Part shown: positions 10,751 to 22,596 of the stretch, one piece after another
Numbering within the stretch: position 1 is the stretch's first letter
How the letters are laid out: each line of letters starts with the position of its first letter
Source: Buxus sempervirens
Lineage: Eukaryota > Streptophyta > Magnoliopsida > Buxales > Buxaceae
Direction of reading: 5' to 3'
Assembly (NCBI GenBank): GCA_947561395.2
Contig: OX387193.1
Coordinates: forward strand, 14,012,001 to 14,076,000
DNA: 64,000 nucleotides
Made by a program: the position numbers and the translations under genes
Notes under the pieces: model-generated
Told to the model about the DNA's origin: nothing
Databases searched by the model: none
What the model saw: the letters and a program-made list of their open reading frames with translations, nothing else

Positions 10751-13089
10751 CATTTGGAATTGAGCCATGTTTGATTGCTTGATCATGTTTTGTTGATCTT
10801 TTTGATTTCTTGCTGTTTGTTTGTTTGTAAATAGCATGCTTGGTTTGTGTTCATCTGTTTTTAGAGAATATTGACCTATGACAATAGGGTATGTGATGTC
10901 TATGCTTGGGTTATGTTCAAAACCATGTTAGGAGACCTAGTTAGTCAAAACCATGCTAGGTTGCTATGTTTCCATGACAAGCATGTTTTGATTAGGACTT
11001 TAGTGTCATGAGCATGTGATATGATTTTTGAGAGCTGTTTTGAATATGTCAAGCATGCTCACCATAATTGAATGCTATTTGTTATATGATATGATAACAT
11101 GCCTCCATGTTTACATGATTGTGTGAATGCATATTTAGATGAAGCATGCTAGGTTCTTTTTTTATTTGGATGTTCCCATGTTTATTTACTTCAAAAATGA
11201 TCTCTATATCATGCCTTGGTGTGTATGGCTTGCATGGCTGCGAAAAAAGAGAGGCAAGGGTGGGACGTTGTGTTGAATGTGACCCACCTTTTCAAATGCA
11301 CTTGTGCACTTTTTTTCTTTCTTACACAGCCTACCTATCACCTATAGGAAGTTGAACAAGAATGTGTGTAGCTTGGCGCACCGAGGTCGTTACTTCGGAA
11401 AGTGAAAGTGAAAACATTCACCTTAGAGACTTTGAGCCAATGATGTGATGACATGGTGGATCTAGAATTTTGGTCATACACTAGGCTTGAGCTCTAAGTT
11501 GCCAATAAGCCAAAACCCAAAACCCCTACGCGAAGGTGGAGAAACACCCTTTTGGCCAAAATAAACCAAATGCGATGGGGAAAGGGTTTGTAATTGAGGG
11601 AAGGCCGTCTTGCATGGCTCAGGTGGTCCAAGGCATGATATGGACACCATTTGGAAGGTAAACATGAGGTAACAAGGTAATGTAAACCTATTATTTGTGG
11701 TAACCTCTTTACTTTGTAAGTATCAAGCTCATGTTGGCCATTTGTGGGGATTTTGTTGTTCTCAGAAATTTGTTGTTATCCTAGGATTGGTGTAGCCCTT
11801 AGAGAGAGTTTTTACTCTTCTTAGGTGTCATTCTACCCAAATGTCCATAGGAGGCACCTAAAAGTCCCAAAATCCATGCATTGGGTGTCCATTTTGGGGA
11901 GGGAGCCTAGGCCCTCCTACGTATGAATATTACTAATCCTTTGTTTTGCAGGAAATTTGTGTGTGAAGAACACCCTGGAGCTGCTGGTACAAAGGGTCTT
12001 TTCCTTTTTAGTTTAAAAATTCTCATTCTCAAGCCCAAGGAGGCTAAAATTGTAATTTTATTTTGATTCATGCCCTTGAAGGCCAATTTGTATTGTAACA
12101 TGTTTCTTTTATCATAAGAAATCTGTTTGTGCATATTTTTGGTATCCCCATGCAATCTCATGAAATTCAAGGGTTAAGCGGGCCTTTAATGCCATTTGAT
12201 GTGTCAAATGCCCAATTTGGGGCAGTCTGGAAGCCACCCAATGGTGAACAATGTGTTTGGGCATTTAACTAAGCTAATAAAACCAATTGGAAAAAGAAAC
12301 AAATCGAAAATCTCATTTTCGGCTTGAAACCGTCCTGAGTATGCGGTTGTCTGCATTTTCGCTGCAACCGCATGTATCATACGGTTTGAGCCAAACCGTC
12401 CTGAGTGTGCGGTTTTAAGCCGAAATCCCATTCTGGCCTTGCTAATTAAACATTTCGGGGTCCTTTTATCCCTAAGCCATATAAGCAAGTGGGCAGGTGT
12501 GTTGAAGGAGATAAATGGCATATAAAACATTCCAAATTCACCCAAATCAAGAGATTAAGGTCACTTTGGACAGATTCACCCAAGTTGAGCAAATTAATCC
12601 AACTCAAAGGTGAAAATGATGAAATAAAAGTTGGTTCAAACCAAAAATCAGGTCAAGCACCAAATTTGGGGGTTTAAGCTCATGTTAGGCTCTTTTTACC
12701 TAATTTGAACACTTAACCCATCTTAAGTGAAGTAAATGATTAAAAGAAAATTGGTTCAAATAACCAACCTAATCATACTTCAACCTCAAGAATTGAACTT
12801 GGAAATCACAATAAGCTTCCAAAGCATGTTTTAAGCCTAAAGTGGGATCTAAACCAAGAGTAAAAGGAAAAGAAGCTCAACTCTTTTGAAATGGAACAAA
12901 TTCCAACAAAAAATAAGAAATCTTTAATCATAAAGTGTTCAAACTTTTAAGATTTCAACTCATTGGGTCACTTGGAAACCTTTGAATTCCAAGCAAGTGA
13001 TCATTTAAAGATCCAATGAAAGAAAATTTCAAATAAATCACCACCTTAAAGACAAATTAAGTCTCTTTTTAACTCAAAACACCTAAGGC
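10751..13089 (+). other. Leader of the Ogre-like element
   Basis: About 2.3 kb of AT-rich noncoding leader between primer site and tandem repeats. Autonomous Ogre elements often carry an extra ORF upstream of gag. I see none here: frames are short and show no domain. Motif cluster B lies inside. Confidence 0.6.
12328..12414. repeat. Motif cluster B: three AACCG-N11-CGGTT palindromes
   Basis: Copies at 12328-12348, 12366-12386 and 12394-12414, all with both pentamers intact. Located in the leader, about 1.7 kb upstream of gag. Confidence 0.85.
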
Positions 13090-13720
13090 TGGAAATCAAA
13101 AATATTTTAGGCATCTGAAAGCCTTGGAATTTCAGAAAATCAACTCATAGGATACCTGGAAGCCTGAAATTCCAGATTTTTTTCAAAATCCTCATAGGCC
13201 TTCTAAAGCCTGAATTTAGAAACTCATAGGACTCCTGGAAGCCTGAAATTCCAGATTTTTTCCAAAATCCTCATAGGCCTTCTAAAGCCTGAATTTAGAA
13301 ACTCATAGGACTCCTGGAAGCCTGAAATTCCAGACTTTTTCCAAAATCTTCATAGGCCTTCTAAAGCCTGAATTTAGAAACTCATAGGATCCCTGGAAGC
13401 CTGAAATTCCAGAATTTTTCAAAATCTTCATAGGCCTTCTAAAGCCTGAATTTAGAAACTCATAGGATCCCTGGAAGCCTGAAATTCCAGACTTTTTCAA
13501 AATCTTCATAGGCCTTCTAAAGCCTGAATTTGGAAACTCATAGGATCCCTAGAAGCCTGAAATTCCAGACTTTTTCAAAATCTTCATAGGCCTTCTAAAG
13601 CCTGAATTTAGAAACTCATAGGACCCTGGAAGCCTGAAATTCCAGAATTTTTCAAAATCTTCATAGGCCTTCTAAAGCCTGAATTTAGAAAATCATAGGC
13701 CCCTGAAAGCCTGTGTAATT
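13090..13720 (+). repeat. 78-79-bp tandem array in the leader
   Basis: Seven to eight units. The anchor word AACTCATAGG recurs at 13142, 13221, 13300, 13379, 13457, 13535 and 13613, with a degenerate copy near 13691. Spacing is therefore 79, 79, 79, 78, 78, 78 bp. Units carry TAGGCCTTCTAAAGCCTGAA and GGAAGCCTGAAATTCCAG, themselves rich in short inverted words (CTTCTAAAG, GGAAGCC, TGGAATTTC). Confidence 0.9.
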
Positions 13721-14129
13721 TCGGGAGGTTGTGGAAGCCTTAATTCCAAAGCATAAGCCCTTGGAAGCTTGCGTAATTCCAAGTTTCGAGTTTGTCTAAG
13801 GATTTTTACTTTGGACATATCATTTCTGTGGGACATGTTGGAGGCCCTAGAATACTCCAACAAAATTTCTGAGGTTTGATCTCTTTCGTATCAATCACCT
13901 CGTCTTAATAAGGTTATTTTAACCATAAATAAAATCAAAAAAAAATATGGGTACAAAGAAAACCCCAAACTCATGTTCACCAAGCCTACATGCATGCATG
14001 CATAGGTGTCTAAAATTGATTTAGGGGGGTACTAACATTTTTCTCTTTTGTCTTTTTCTTTTACTAAGGTACTAAGTTCTTACTGCAACCATTGCTCCCC
14101 GACGGTCTCAGAGATTAAAAGCTGCCACC

Positions 14130-17100
14130 ATGAACCCTGCTGAAGAACAATCTACCGTTTCGGCTGAGGCCTTTGCTCAACTGCAAGAGCAAGTGGCAGG
14201 GATGACCAAACTATTGGAAAATTTGCTGGCCAACCAAGCCGCTCAAGCTCAGGTGCAGGCGCAACAGGCGCAGGCTCAGGTTCACCAAGCTTCATGATCC
14301 CACAATGCACCATCACAGGCTCCACCCCAGACTGAACTTCCACCACCAGTCCAACCTATCCAACCTCAACCTGAACTTTCTCAGCCAAACCCCGAGCCTA
14401 TCCTGATTTGGGAGGAGGAATCTGAATGTGAGAGGGAAAAGGAGAAAGAGAAGGAGAGACTGAGGGTAGAGGTCGAAAGAAAATTTTTGGACAAGCTAGA
14501 GTCCATTCAAGAGGAACTGAAAGAAGTGAGGGGGATCAACACGTTGGGAGGTACCAACTTTCAAGATCTCTGCCTGTACCCCGACGCATGCTTACCGGCC
14601 AAATTTAAGTGCCCGGACTTTGAGAAGTATGACGGCACAGGATGCCCAATGAGCCATCTGAAGCTCTACTGCGGGGCATTGTGCCAGTTCGGCCGGGATG
14701 ACGGCATTTTGATCCAACTGTTCCAGAGAAGCCTGACAGGGGCAGCTTTGAGGAGGTTCGCAACAGTGGACCACGGCAGAATCAGAAGGTGGAAAGATCT
14801 GGCTGACGCTTTCCTAGCTCAATACAGATTCAATGCTGACATCGTGCCAGATAGGTACGATATGATGAAGATGAACAAGGGAAGAGAAGAGACAGTCAGG
14901 CAATATGCCAAAAGGTGGAGGGAAGCCACCTCTCAAGTTAGGCCTCCCATGATGGAACCAGAAATGGTTACCACCTTCATTGGCACACTAGGGCAGCCAT
15001 TTTACAATCACTTGGTGGGTCAGATTACCACCAGTTTTGCCGCTCTAGTGCAAGTTGCAGACCGGATCGAGGATGGAATCAGATCCGGGCGAATTTATGA
15101 CAACACTGTCTCGGCTCGTCAGCAGGAGCCCACTTCTGATCCTTCTGCCCAGAAGCAAAAAAATGGGGCAAGAAGGAATGGAGGAAAGAAAGAAGGGGAA
15201 GTAAACACGGTACAACCCCAACCACCACAAAAACCCATCCAGATCAATATTGCTGCACCTCCACCCAGTCCAGTGCAGCCACAATCGACCAATCAAAACC
15301 CTCTCAACATTAATGTTCCTCAGGCAGCAATGCCCAACCAAAAAAGGGTATTCTCAAAAGAGGAGAGAGACGCTTGGATGGCGGCCAGAAGGAGCAGGGT
15401 CCTTTCCCCTCTTCCTGTGACTCCATCCCAGCTATTGCCATCTTTGTTAAACGCGGGGTATGTCACCCTGAAAGAACCAAATCCGAATGCTTCAAAGGGA
15501 AAGAATTTCGATCCCTCCACCACCTGTGAATACCATATGGGTGCACCAGGACACCCTACAGATAGGTGTTGGCCATTAAAACATGCCATCCAGGATTTGA
15601 TCGATCAGGGAACCCTGTTGTTTAACATGGCTGCACCCTCTCCCGCCAAGACTGACATTGGTCAGAATCCTCTGCCCCAGCATAATGGGGCAGGTCCTTC
15701 CAATTTTGTAGGGACCATCTCTTCTAAACCTAGGACGTTTGATCCCTCGCAGTTAATTGCGCCAATAGGGACGTCCGTTAGGGTCTATTTTGACCAGGAA
15801 GAGATAGGGGAACACATCAATGTCATTTCTGGAAATAATGGAAATGGCAAGACTGCAGAGGACATTAATGCCTCTTTAAACCGGGCCGCTTCTCTCATGG
15901 CCCAGCTTAATGTAACCAAACCCCCTCTCATTATTAATTGCAACCAGGCTGTTGCTTCCCCACCTACTCCACCATCCAAACCATCTTTGGTCATTAATTA
16001 TGACCCCACCACCGCATCAATTACATCTGTTTCCTCTCAGACCTTAAAATCCTCTCAACCCAGGGAACCCAGGCAATCTTCGCCTCTGGTTATTGAGGTG
16101 CCTTCTTCTAACCTTATTCCCACATCAACTCCTGCACCAAGGTCTCATCTCCAACCCTTGGTATTTAACGTCCCAAAACCCTCCTATTCAGAAACTGCTG
16201 TACCTTGGAATTACAGCGAGGGTTATACGACCACTATCCCAGTGGCTAGGAATCAGGGTCAGGAGGAGGTAAACCTCATGACAAGATCAGGGAGGTGTGT
16301 GGAAGGAAAAGAACAAGAAAAGAAAGAGGCAGAGCAAGTCCAGAAGGGGAAGGCCAAAATAGGGGAAGACACCCCTCAGGTCGACAGTAAGGAGGCAGAG
16401 GACCTCTTAAAAATACTGAAAAAGAGTGAATTCAATATTGTCGACCAATTAACCAAGGTCCCTGCCCAGATATCAATACTGGGATTATTGCTTAATTCCG
16501 AAAAGCATAGGGACTCATTAATGAAAGTACTCCAGAGCGCCCACGTGCCCAAAACAATTGAGCCAGACCAGCTCGGCACGATGATCGGCCAGATTTTATC
16601 TCACAATGTAATAAGTTTTTCAGAAAGCGAGATAAGCCCTGGCGGATGTTATCACATGGACCCTTTGCACATCACTGTGCTTTGAAAGGGTAGCATGATA
16701 GCCAGGGTCCTAATTGACAATGGGTCAGCCTTAAACGTCTGTCCCCTGGTAACATTTGTGAGGCTTGGTCTGGACCAATCTAAGATAAAACAGAATGGGA
16801 GGATTGTGAGAGCTTTTGATAGCTCCAAAACACACTCCCTGGGAGAGATTGACCTGCCGATTACCATTGGACCGAATATCTTTAATATCACATTCGAAGT
16901 GATAGATATTCCTGCTGCCTTCAATCTACTTCTGGGAAGGCCATGGATCCACTCAGCTAGGGCTATACCCTCCACTCTTCATCAAAGAGTAAAATTTATA
17001 AGAGGCCAAAGGGTGATAACGGTCCTAGCCGAGAGCATAGTCCCTCCCGTCATACCACCGGACGTACCTTTTATTAATGTGGAATTAACGGCAGACAAAA

Positions 17101-17753
17101 TTGCCTTTCACTCTTTTCAGTTTGAAACCGTCAACTTCATACCTGGGGGGTGTCTAAAAAAGAATGAGAAGTTGACATGCACCAACAAGATGATGGAGAA
17201 GGTCTTAAAAGATTGCAATTTCCACCCAGGAAAGGGGTTGGGTATTAACCTGCAAGGAAGAGTGGAGCCCATAGAGGCACAAAGGCTGGTCCCACGAGTA
17301 GGACTGGGGATGAAAATGAGAAGATGGAAGAGGGGACCACAGAAAGAAAATGGTAATGAGAGGGAAAAGAATCAGGGAAAGTTCCCTCATTTAAGGGAAA
17401 CTTTCCCGAAGCCCTCTCATACCATTCAATTGGCTCCTCCTACAGACTCCTCCAAGCCTCCGTATTTTAATGACAACCCTTTTAGAAAACCTTTTACCTC
17501 AACCCTTCAACCTTTTATTCCCCTCTCACCCACTTTGGCGCCCAAAGCCACGGGTGAGCCTGAGCCACTGCCACAAGAGCAGCAGGATTTCACGGAAGAG
17601 ATAGGGGCATTCTTTGCAATGGCAGAAGATGAAGGAAGAAAGAAAGCAGAAAAGAGGCTCCTTTTATTGATTGGGCCTCAATCAAGATTCCTGATGAAGT
17701 CACCTCTGGACTCAGCCCCGAAGCAGAAAAGGGCAGTTTTTCAAATCCGGTAA
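14130..17753 (+). pseudogene. gag-pro: gag-protease of the Ogre-like element, with in-frame stops
   Basis: The frame starts at ATG 14130 in a good context (GCCACCATGA). Order: coiled-coil/Gln-Pro-rich N-terminus; retrotransposon gag core (PAKFKCPDFEKYDGTGCP near residue 150, then LFQRSLTGAA and QYAKRWREA); Pro-rich linker; C-terminal zinc-knuckle-like motif CEYHMGAPGHPTDRC; and an aspartic protease around VLIDNGSALNVCP (about residue 860). Gag packages RNA and the protease cuts the polyprotein. Two TGA codons interrupt one continuous frame: 14295-14297 (codon 56) and 16683-16685, just before the protease. The first fits a CGA-to-TGA change. The frame ends at TAA 17751-17753, which lies inside a possible intron (see 17750-18012). 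Confidence 0.85.
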
Positions 17754-18012
17754 TGATGGTATCGGATCAAGAGTTTGAGGAAGAACAGGTTTGCACTATA
17801 CCACCTGTTCCAGAGGGCTTTGTACTGAAAAATTGGGAAGAGATCCCTTTGACATTTGAGGCTGCATATGGTTGGCAATCAACTGCGGCCTCCAAAAAAA
17901 AACTCCATTAGTGGATTGCCCTTTTCCTGAAGGTTTTAATGAACCTTAATCTTCAGGAAAAGCCTCTTTAGAAGGTTCTCAAAAAACCCAAAGATTTTTC
18001 AATTTTTTCTAG
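17750..18012 (+). other. Candidate Ogre-type intron between protease and RT
   Basis: GT at 17750-17751 and a pyrimidine tract ending TTTTTTCTAG at 18012 would remove 263 bp and join the protease frame to the pol frame in phase, bypassing the TAA at 17751. Ogre elements are known for an intron exactly here. The alternative is a frameshift near 17725, because the +1 frame of the first 190 bp also looks coding (it contains VPEGFVLKNWEE). Confidence 0.5.
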
Positions 18013-18031
18013 AAAATCTAAAGCTTTCAAA

Positions 18032-21000
18032 ATGGTCCAGACTGCTTATGAGCCATGTATACGGACTGAATTAGAGCAAGTTGAATACGACTTCGACCTC
18101 GAGCTCGACTTCGACCTAATGGGGATCGAAGAGGAGATCGAGGCCGAAGACGATGACCTTCCAAGAGAAATATCATATCAATTGGAACGTCACGAAAAGG
18201 GTATTCAACCTAATATTGAGGAAACCATTTCCATAAACCTGGGAACTGAAGAGGACCCAAAAATTGTAAAGATTGGTGCGTGCTTGTCTGATATGCAACA
18301 GAAGGAAATGTCCCAATTCTTGGCCGATTACAAGGACGTGTTTGCATGATCTTATCGAGATATGCCAGGATTGGATACAGACATGGTTGTACACAGGCTG
18401 CCGATCCTGCCAGGAGTAAAGCCTATTAAGCAGAAATTGAGAAGGTTGAAACCAGAATGGACTTTGAAAGTCAAAGATGAAGTGGTAAAGCAGTTTCAAG
18501 CCGGGTTTTTGGCGGTGTCCACATACCCTGATTGGCTAGCCAATATAGTCCCAGTTCCAAAGAAGGATGGAAAAGTCAGGATGTGTGTGGATTACAGAGA
18601 CCTGAACAAGGCGAGCCCGAAGGATGATTTCCCTTTGCCACACATCGACATCCTAGTCGATAATACAGCGGTGCACAGTTTGTTCTCCTTTATGGATGGC
18701 TTTTCCGGATACAACCAAATCAAAATGGCAAAGGAGGATCAAGAGAAAACCGCTTTCATTACTCCTTGGGGAACCTTCCACTACACAGTCATGCCTTTCG
18801 GATTGAAGAATGCCGGGGCAACATATCAGCGAGCCATGACAGCCCTTTTCCATGACATGATCCACAAAGAGATGGAAGTCTATGTAGATGATATGATCGC
18901 CAAATCATGTGAAGAGGAAGACCACTTGATCAATCTAAAGAGGGTATTTGACCGTCTAAGGAAGTACAGCTTAAGGCTTAATCCAGCAAAGTGTGTTTTT
19001 GGAGTCACATCAGGGAAATTGTTAGGCTTCATTGTAAGCAGAAGAGGGATTGAGATAGACCCGTCTAAAGCCAAGGCAATCATTGAGATGCCATCTCCTA
19101 AGACTGAAAAGGAAGTTAGGGGCTTTTTGGGAAGAATTCAGTATATCAGCCGGTTCATAGCACAACTCACTGCTACTTGCGAACCGATCTTTAAGCTTCT
19201 AAGGAAGAATAACCCAACTATATGGAATGAGGATTGCCAACAAGCATTCGACAAAATAAAGGATTATCTGTTAAATCCTCCTGTTCTAGTACCGCCAACT
19301 CCAGGAAAACCATTGATTCTGTATCTATCAGTTTTAGAAACATCAATGGGATGTGTATTGGGGCAGCATGATGAAACAGGCAGAAAAGAAAAGGCTATCT
19401 ACTATTTGAGCAAGAAGTTCACAGATTATGAGACAAGATATTCGCCTTTGGAAAAGACTTGTTGGGCTTTGGTCTGGGCAACTCAGAGGCTTAGGCACTA
19501 TTTTTTAAGCTATTCAACTTTGTTGATTTCCAGGATGGATCCGTTGAAATATCTGTTCGAAAAGCCGGCTTTAACTGGTAGAACAGCGAAGTGGCAGCTT
19601 TTGCTTTCAGAATTCGACCTGACATATGTCACTCAGAAAGCAATTAAAGGTCAGGCAATTGCTGATCATCTAGCTGAGCATCCATTACCAGATTATCAAC
19701 CTCTTAAGACGAATTTCCCTGATGAGGCTATCTTATTTGCTGAAGAGGAAGAAAGTGAAGACTCCTGGCAGATGTTCTTTGATGGGGCTGCAAATATGAA
19801 TGGAAATGGGATCGGCGCAGTATTAGTAAAGCCAGATGGTTCACATATCCCAATCGCAGTGAAATTGAGGTTTCAGTGCACGAACAACATAGCAGAGTAT
19901 GAGGCATGTATAATCGGATTACAGGCTGCTCTAGACCATGATGTTCAAGAACTTGACGTATATGGAGATTCGAGTCTTATCATCTTCCAAACAACTGGGG
20001 AATGGAAAACCAAAGATCATAAATTGATCCCATATCACCAATACTTGGAAGAAATAAGTACCAAATTTACTCGAATTTCTTTTAGCTATATGCCGAGGGC
20101 TAAGAATCAGTTTGCGGATGCCTTGGTGACATTGGCCTCAATGGTTAGTATTCCAGAAGGGGTAGACATACAACCGCTTGAAATTGAAGTCAGAGACGAG
20201 CCAGCTTACTGTCTTGTTTTAGAAGGAGCGCAAGAATCAGAAATACCATGGTTCCAAGATATCAAGAATTTCTTGGATAATCGAAATTTTCCAGAAAGCG
20301 CTAGTCCCACTGAAAAAAGAACAATACAGAGGTTAGCAGGACAGTTCCTTCTAAGTGGTGGGCAGTTATACAAGAGATCTTACAATAATGTTCTACTCAG
20401 ATGCGTCACCAAGGTTGAAGCGGAAAGGTTGATTGAAACAGTGCACGGGGGAGTCTGTGGGCCGCACATGAATGGACACATGCTCGCAAGGAAAATATTG
20501 CGATTGGGATATTATTGGTCTACAATGGAGCACGATTGTTGCCTACATGTTAAGAGATGCCATTTGTGCCAAGTATACGCTGACAATAAGCATGCACCAC
20601 CAAGTGAGCTGCACAGCATGACCTCTCCATGGCCTTTCTCTATGTGGGGTATTGATGTCATTGGGATGATTTCTCCTAAAGCGTCAAATGGACACCGGTT
20701 CATTCTAGTGGCAATTGATTATTTCACAAAGTGGGTTGAAGCTGCTTCGTATGAAAATATCACAGGAAACCATGTTCTTAAGTTTCTAAAGCACAACATA
20801 ATTTGTCGCTATGGGTTGCCAAAAGCAATAGTTTCAGACAATGCTTCAAATATTAAGAACAAGGATATGAAGAAGATGTGTGAGCAGTTCCAGATAACTC
20901 ATCACAAGTCAGCCCTTTACAGGCCAAAGATGAATGGAGCAGTGGAAGCGGCAAACAAGAACATAAAGAAAATAATCCAAAAGATGGTAGTAAGCTATAG

Positions 21001-21496
21001 AGATTGGCACGAGATGTTACCATTTGCTCTCCATGCTTACAGAACCTCGATCCGAACTTCTACTGGGGCAACGCCGTATTCCTTGGTTTATGGAACAGAG
21101 GCAGTCTTACCTGTTGAAGTAGAAATCCCTTCATTAAGAGTGCTTATGGAAACAGAGCTTGAAGAGGCTGAATGGGTTCAGTCTAGATATGAGCAACTCA
21201 ATTTGATAGAAGAAAAGCGGTTGAATGCGCTTTGCCACGGTCAACTGTATCAGAAAAGAATGGCCAGAGCCTACAACAAGAAAGTGAGGCCCAGAGCTTT
21301 CCAAGTGGGTAATTTAGTCTTAAAGAAGATATTGCCATTTCTGGAAGACCCTCGCGGAAAATTTAAGCCAAATTGGGAGGGACCTTATGTAGTGAAGAAG
21401 GTCTTGTCAGGAGGTGCTCTTATCTTGACAGAAATGGATGGGACAGATTTTCCTGAGCCAATCAACTCCAATGCGGTCAAACAATATTTCCCTTGA
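18032..21496 (+). pseudogene. pol: pol of the Ogre-like element: RT, two RNase H domains, integrase
   Basis: One frame from 18032 to TGA at 21494-21496, broken only by TGA at 18347-18349, where the family has Trp (DVFA-stop-SYRDMPG). Counting from 18362: reverse transcriptase about residues 30-230 with FGLKNAGATYQ and the YVDD catalytic box; first RNase H about 310-430 (AIYYLSKKF); a second, archaeal-type RNase H about 465-600 (MFFDGAANMNGNGIGAVLV, GDSSLI), the mark of the Tat lineage; integrase zinc finger about 695-740 (H-x3-H...C-x2-C) and DDE core about 755-900 (GIDVIG, VSDNASN, NGAVEAANKN); and a C-terminal GPY/F-type module (NWEGPYVVKKVL). Product would copy RNA into DNA and insert it. 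The Trp-to-stop change inactivates the full polyprotein unless read through. Confidence 0.9.
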
Positions 21497-22596
21497 AGGA
21501 ATATCACAAAGAAATGATCCGAGGCCATTTTTCCGTTATCCCTCACAAATTTTAATATCCCTAGATTAAACCAAGTTGAGCCTGTTCGTGTTTTAAAGAA
21601 CCCAAACTGGAGCTTATAGTCGCGACTGGGGCAGGGTTAATAAAAAAAAACACAAAAAGGAAAATAGCAAAGAAAGGCCAAATACAAAGAAAAGGAAAAA
21701 AGACCAATATTGGGAATAGGGGGTCGCATCCATTATGACTGTAAGCCCAGTTGTCCCATTTTCAAGATGTCAAAATTTTGAGCCGATAATAACCTTCTTT
21801 CATAAACTCAACCCAGCCTTCATTTCGTCCTATTGGTCAAGTCCTCGGTGATCTGGGTGTATTCCTTCAAGCTCGAGATGTTGAAAGGGCAATGACGGAA
21901 TAAATAAGCCGGTCCTAGTGAAAACCGTAACAGGCACTAGGGGCAATATTGGCAGAAAGAAGGCAAAATAAAAAAGAATAAAAGAAAAGAAAGAAACAAG
22001 AAAAAGGTCATCAAACGCACTTGGGATACAGATTGAACTAAACCGCCTTTTTTCTACGGTTTTGGCAGAAGGGCTATGCAACCGCATATTGAAGACGGTT
22101 TTGGCTAAACCGTTCTGAATGCGCGGTTTTGTGCAGCAGAATTAAATTGAGCAGATTTTCTGCACGGGACTGAACCAGTAGGCTGGGGCATACCCCCTGG
22201 AAGTGGGAAAGAAACTTGGGGATGAGTCTAAGGGTTCCAAGGGGGACGGATTGGCTTCCTCCTCATTAACTGAAATACCCTTTTTGCCCAACTTACTTCA
22301 ATTCATCCTACTACATGGGATTAAAGCATTATGGACCAATTTACAACAAAAACACATAAAAATGAAAAATTATATTTTGGCCAATGATGAGAAATCAGTG
22401 ACTCTTCATTAAAACTGTCAGTTTTTACAAGCATATGAGAGTTCTGAGGCCAATAGTATAAAAACCTATTTTGTATTCTCTATCTTTCCACTAGTGGAGT
22501 TTCTCTTTGTACAGGGGTGTAAAAAAGAAAAAAATACAATAAAAGGGGCTAATCTCTATCCCCTAGCCTTTCCTCAAGCTCTCTGATCCGAGCCGC
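21497..22596. other. Spacer between pol and antisense gene 1
   Basis: Noncoding. Contains motif cluster C and an A-rich stretch near 21640-21710. A TATA-like GTATAAAAACC lies near 22457 on the plus strand. The last 200 bp probably hold the 3' UTR of the antisense gene. Confidence 0.5.
22041..22128. repeat. Motif cluster C: three AACCG-N11-CGGTT palindromes
   Basis: Copies at 22041-22061, 22080-22100 and 22108-22128, all with both pentamers intact. Located between the end of pol and the 3' end of antisense gene 1. Confidence 0.85.

Noticed and set aside
15045..15589. Minus-strand ORFs inside the Ogre gag
   Set aside because: Shadows of the Pro/Gln-rich gag coding sequence.
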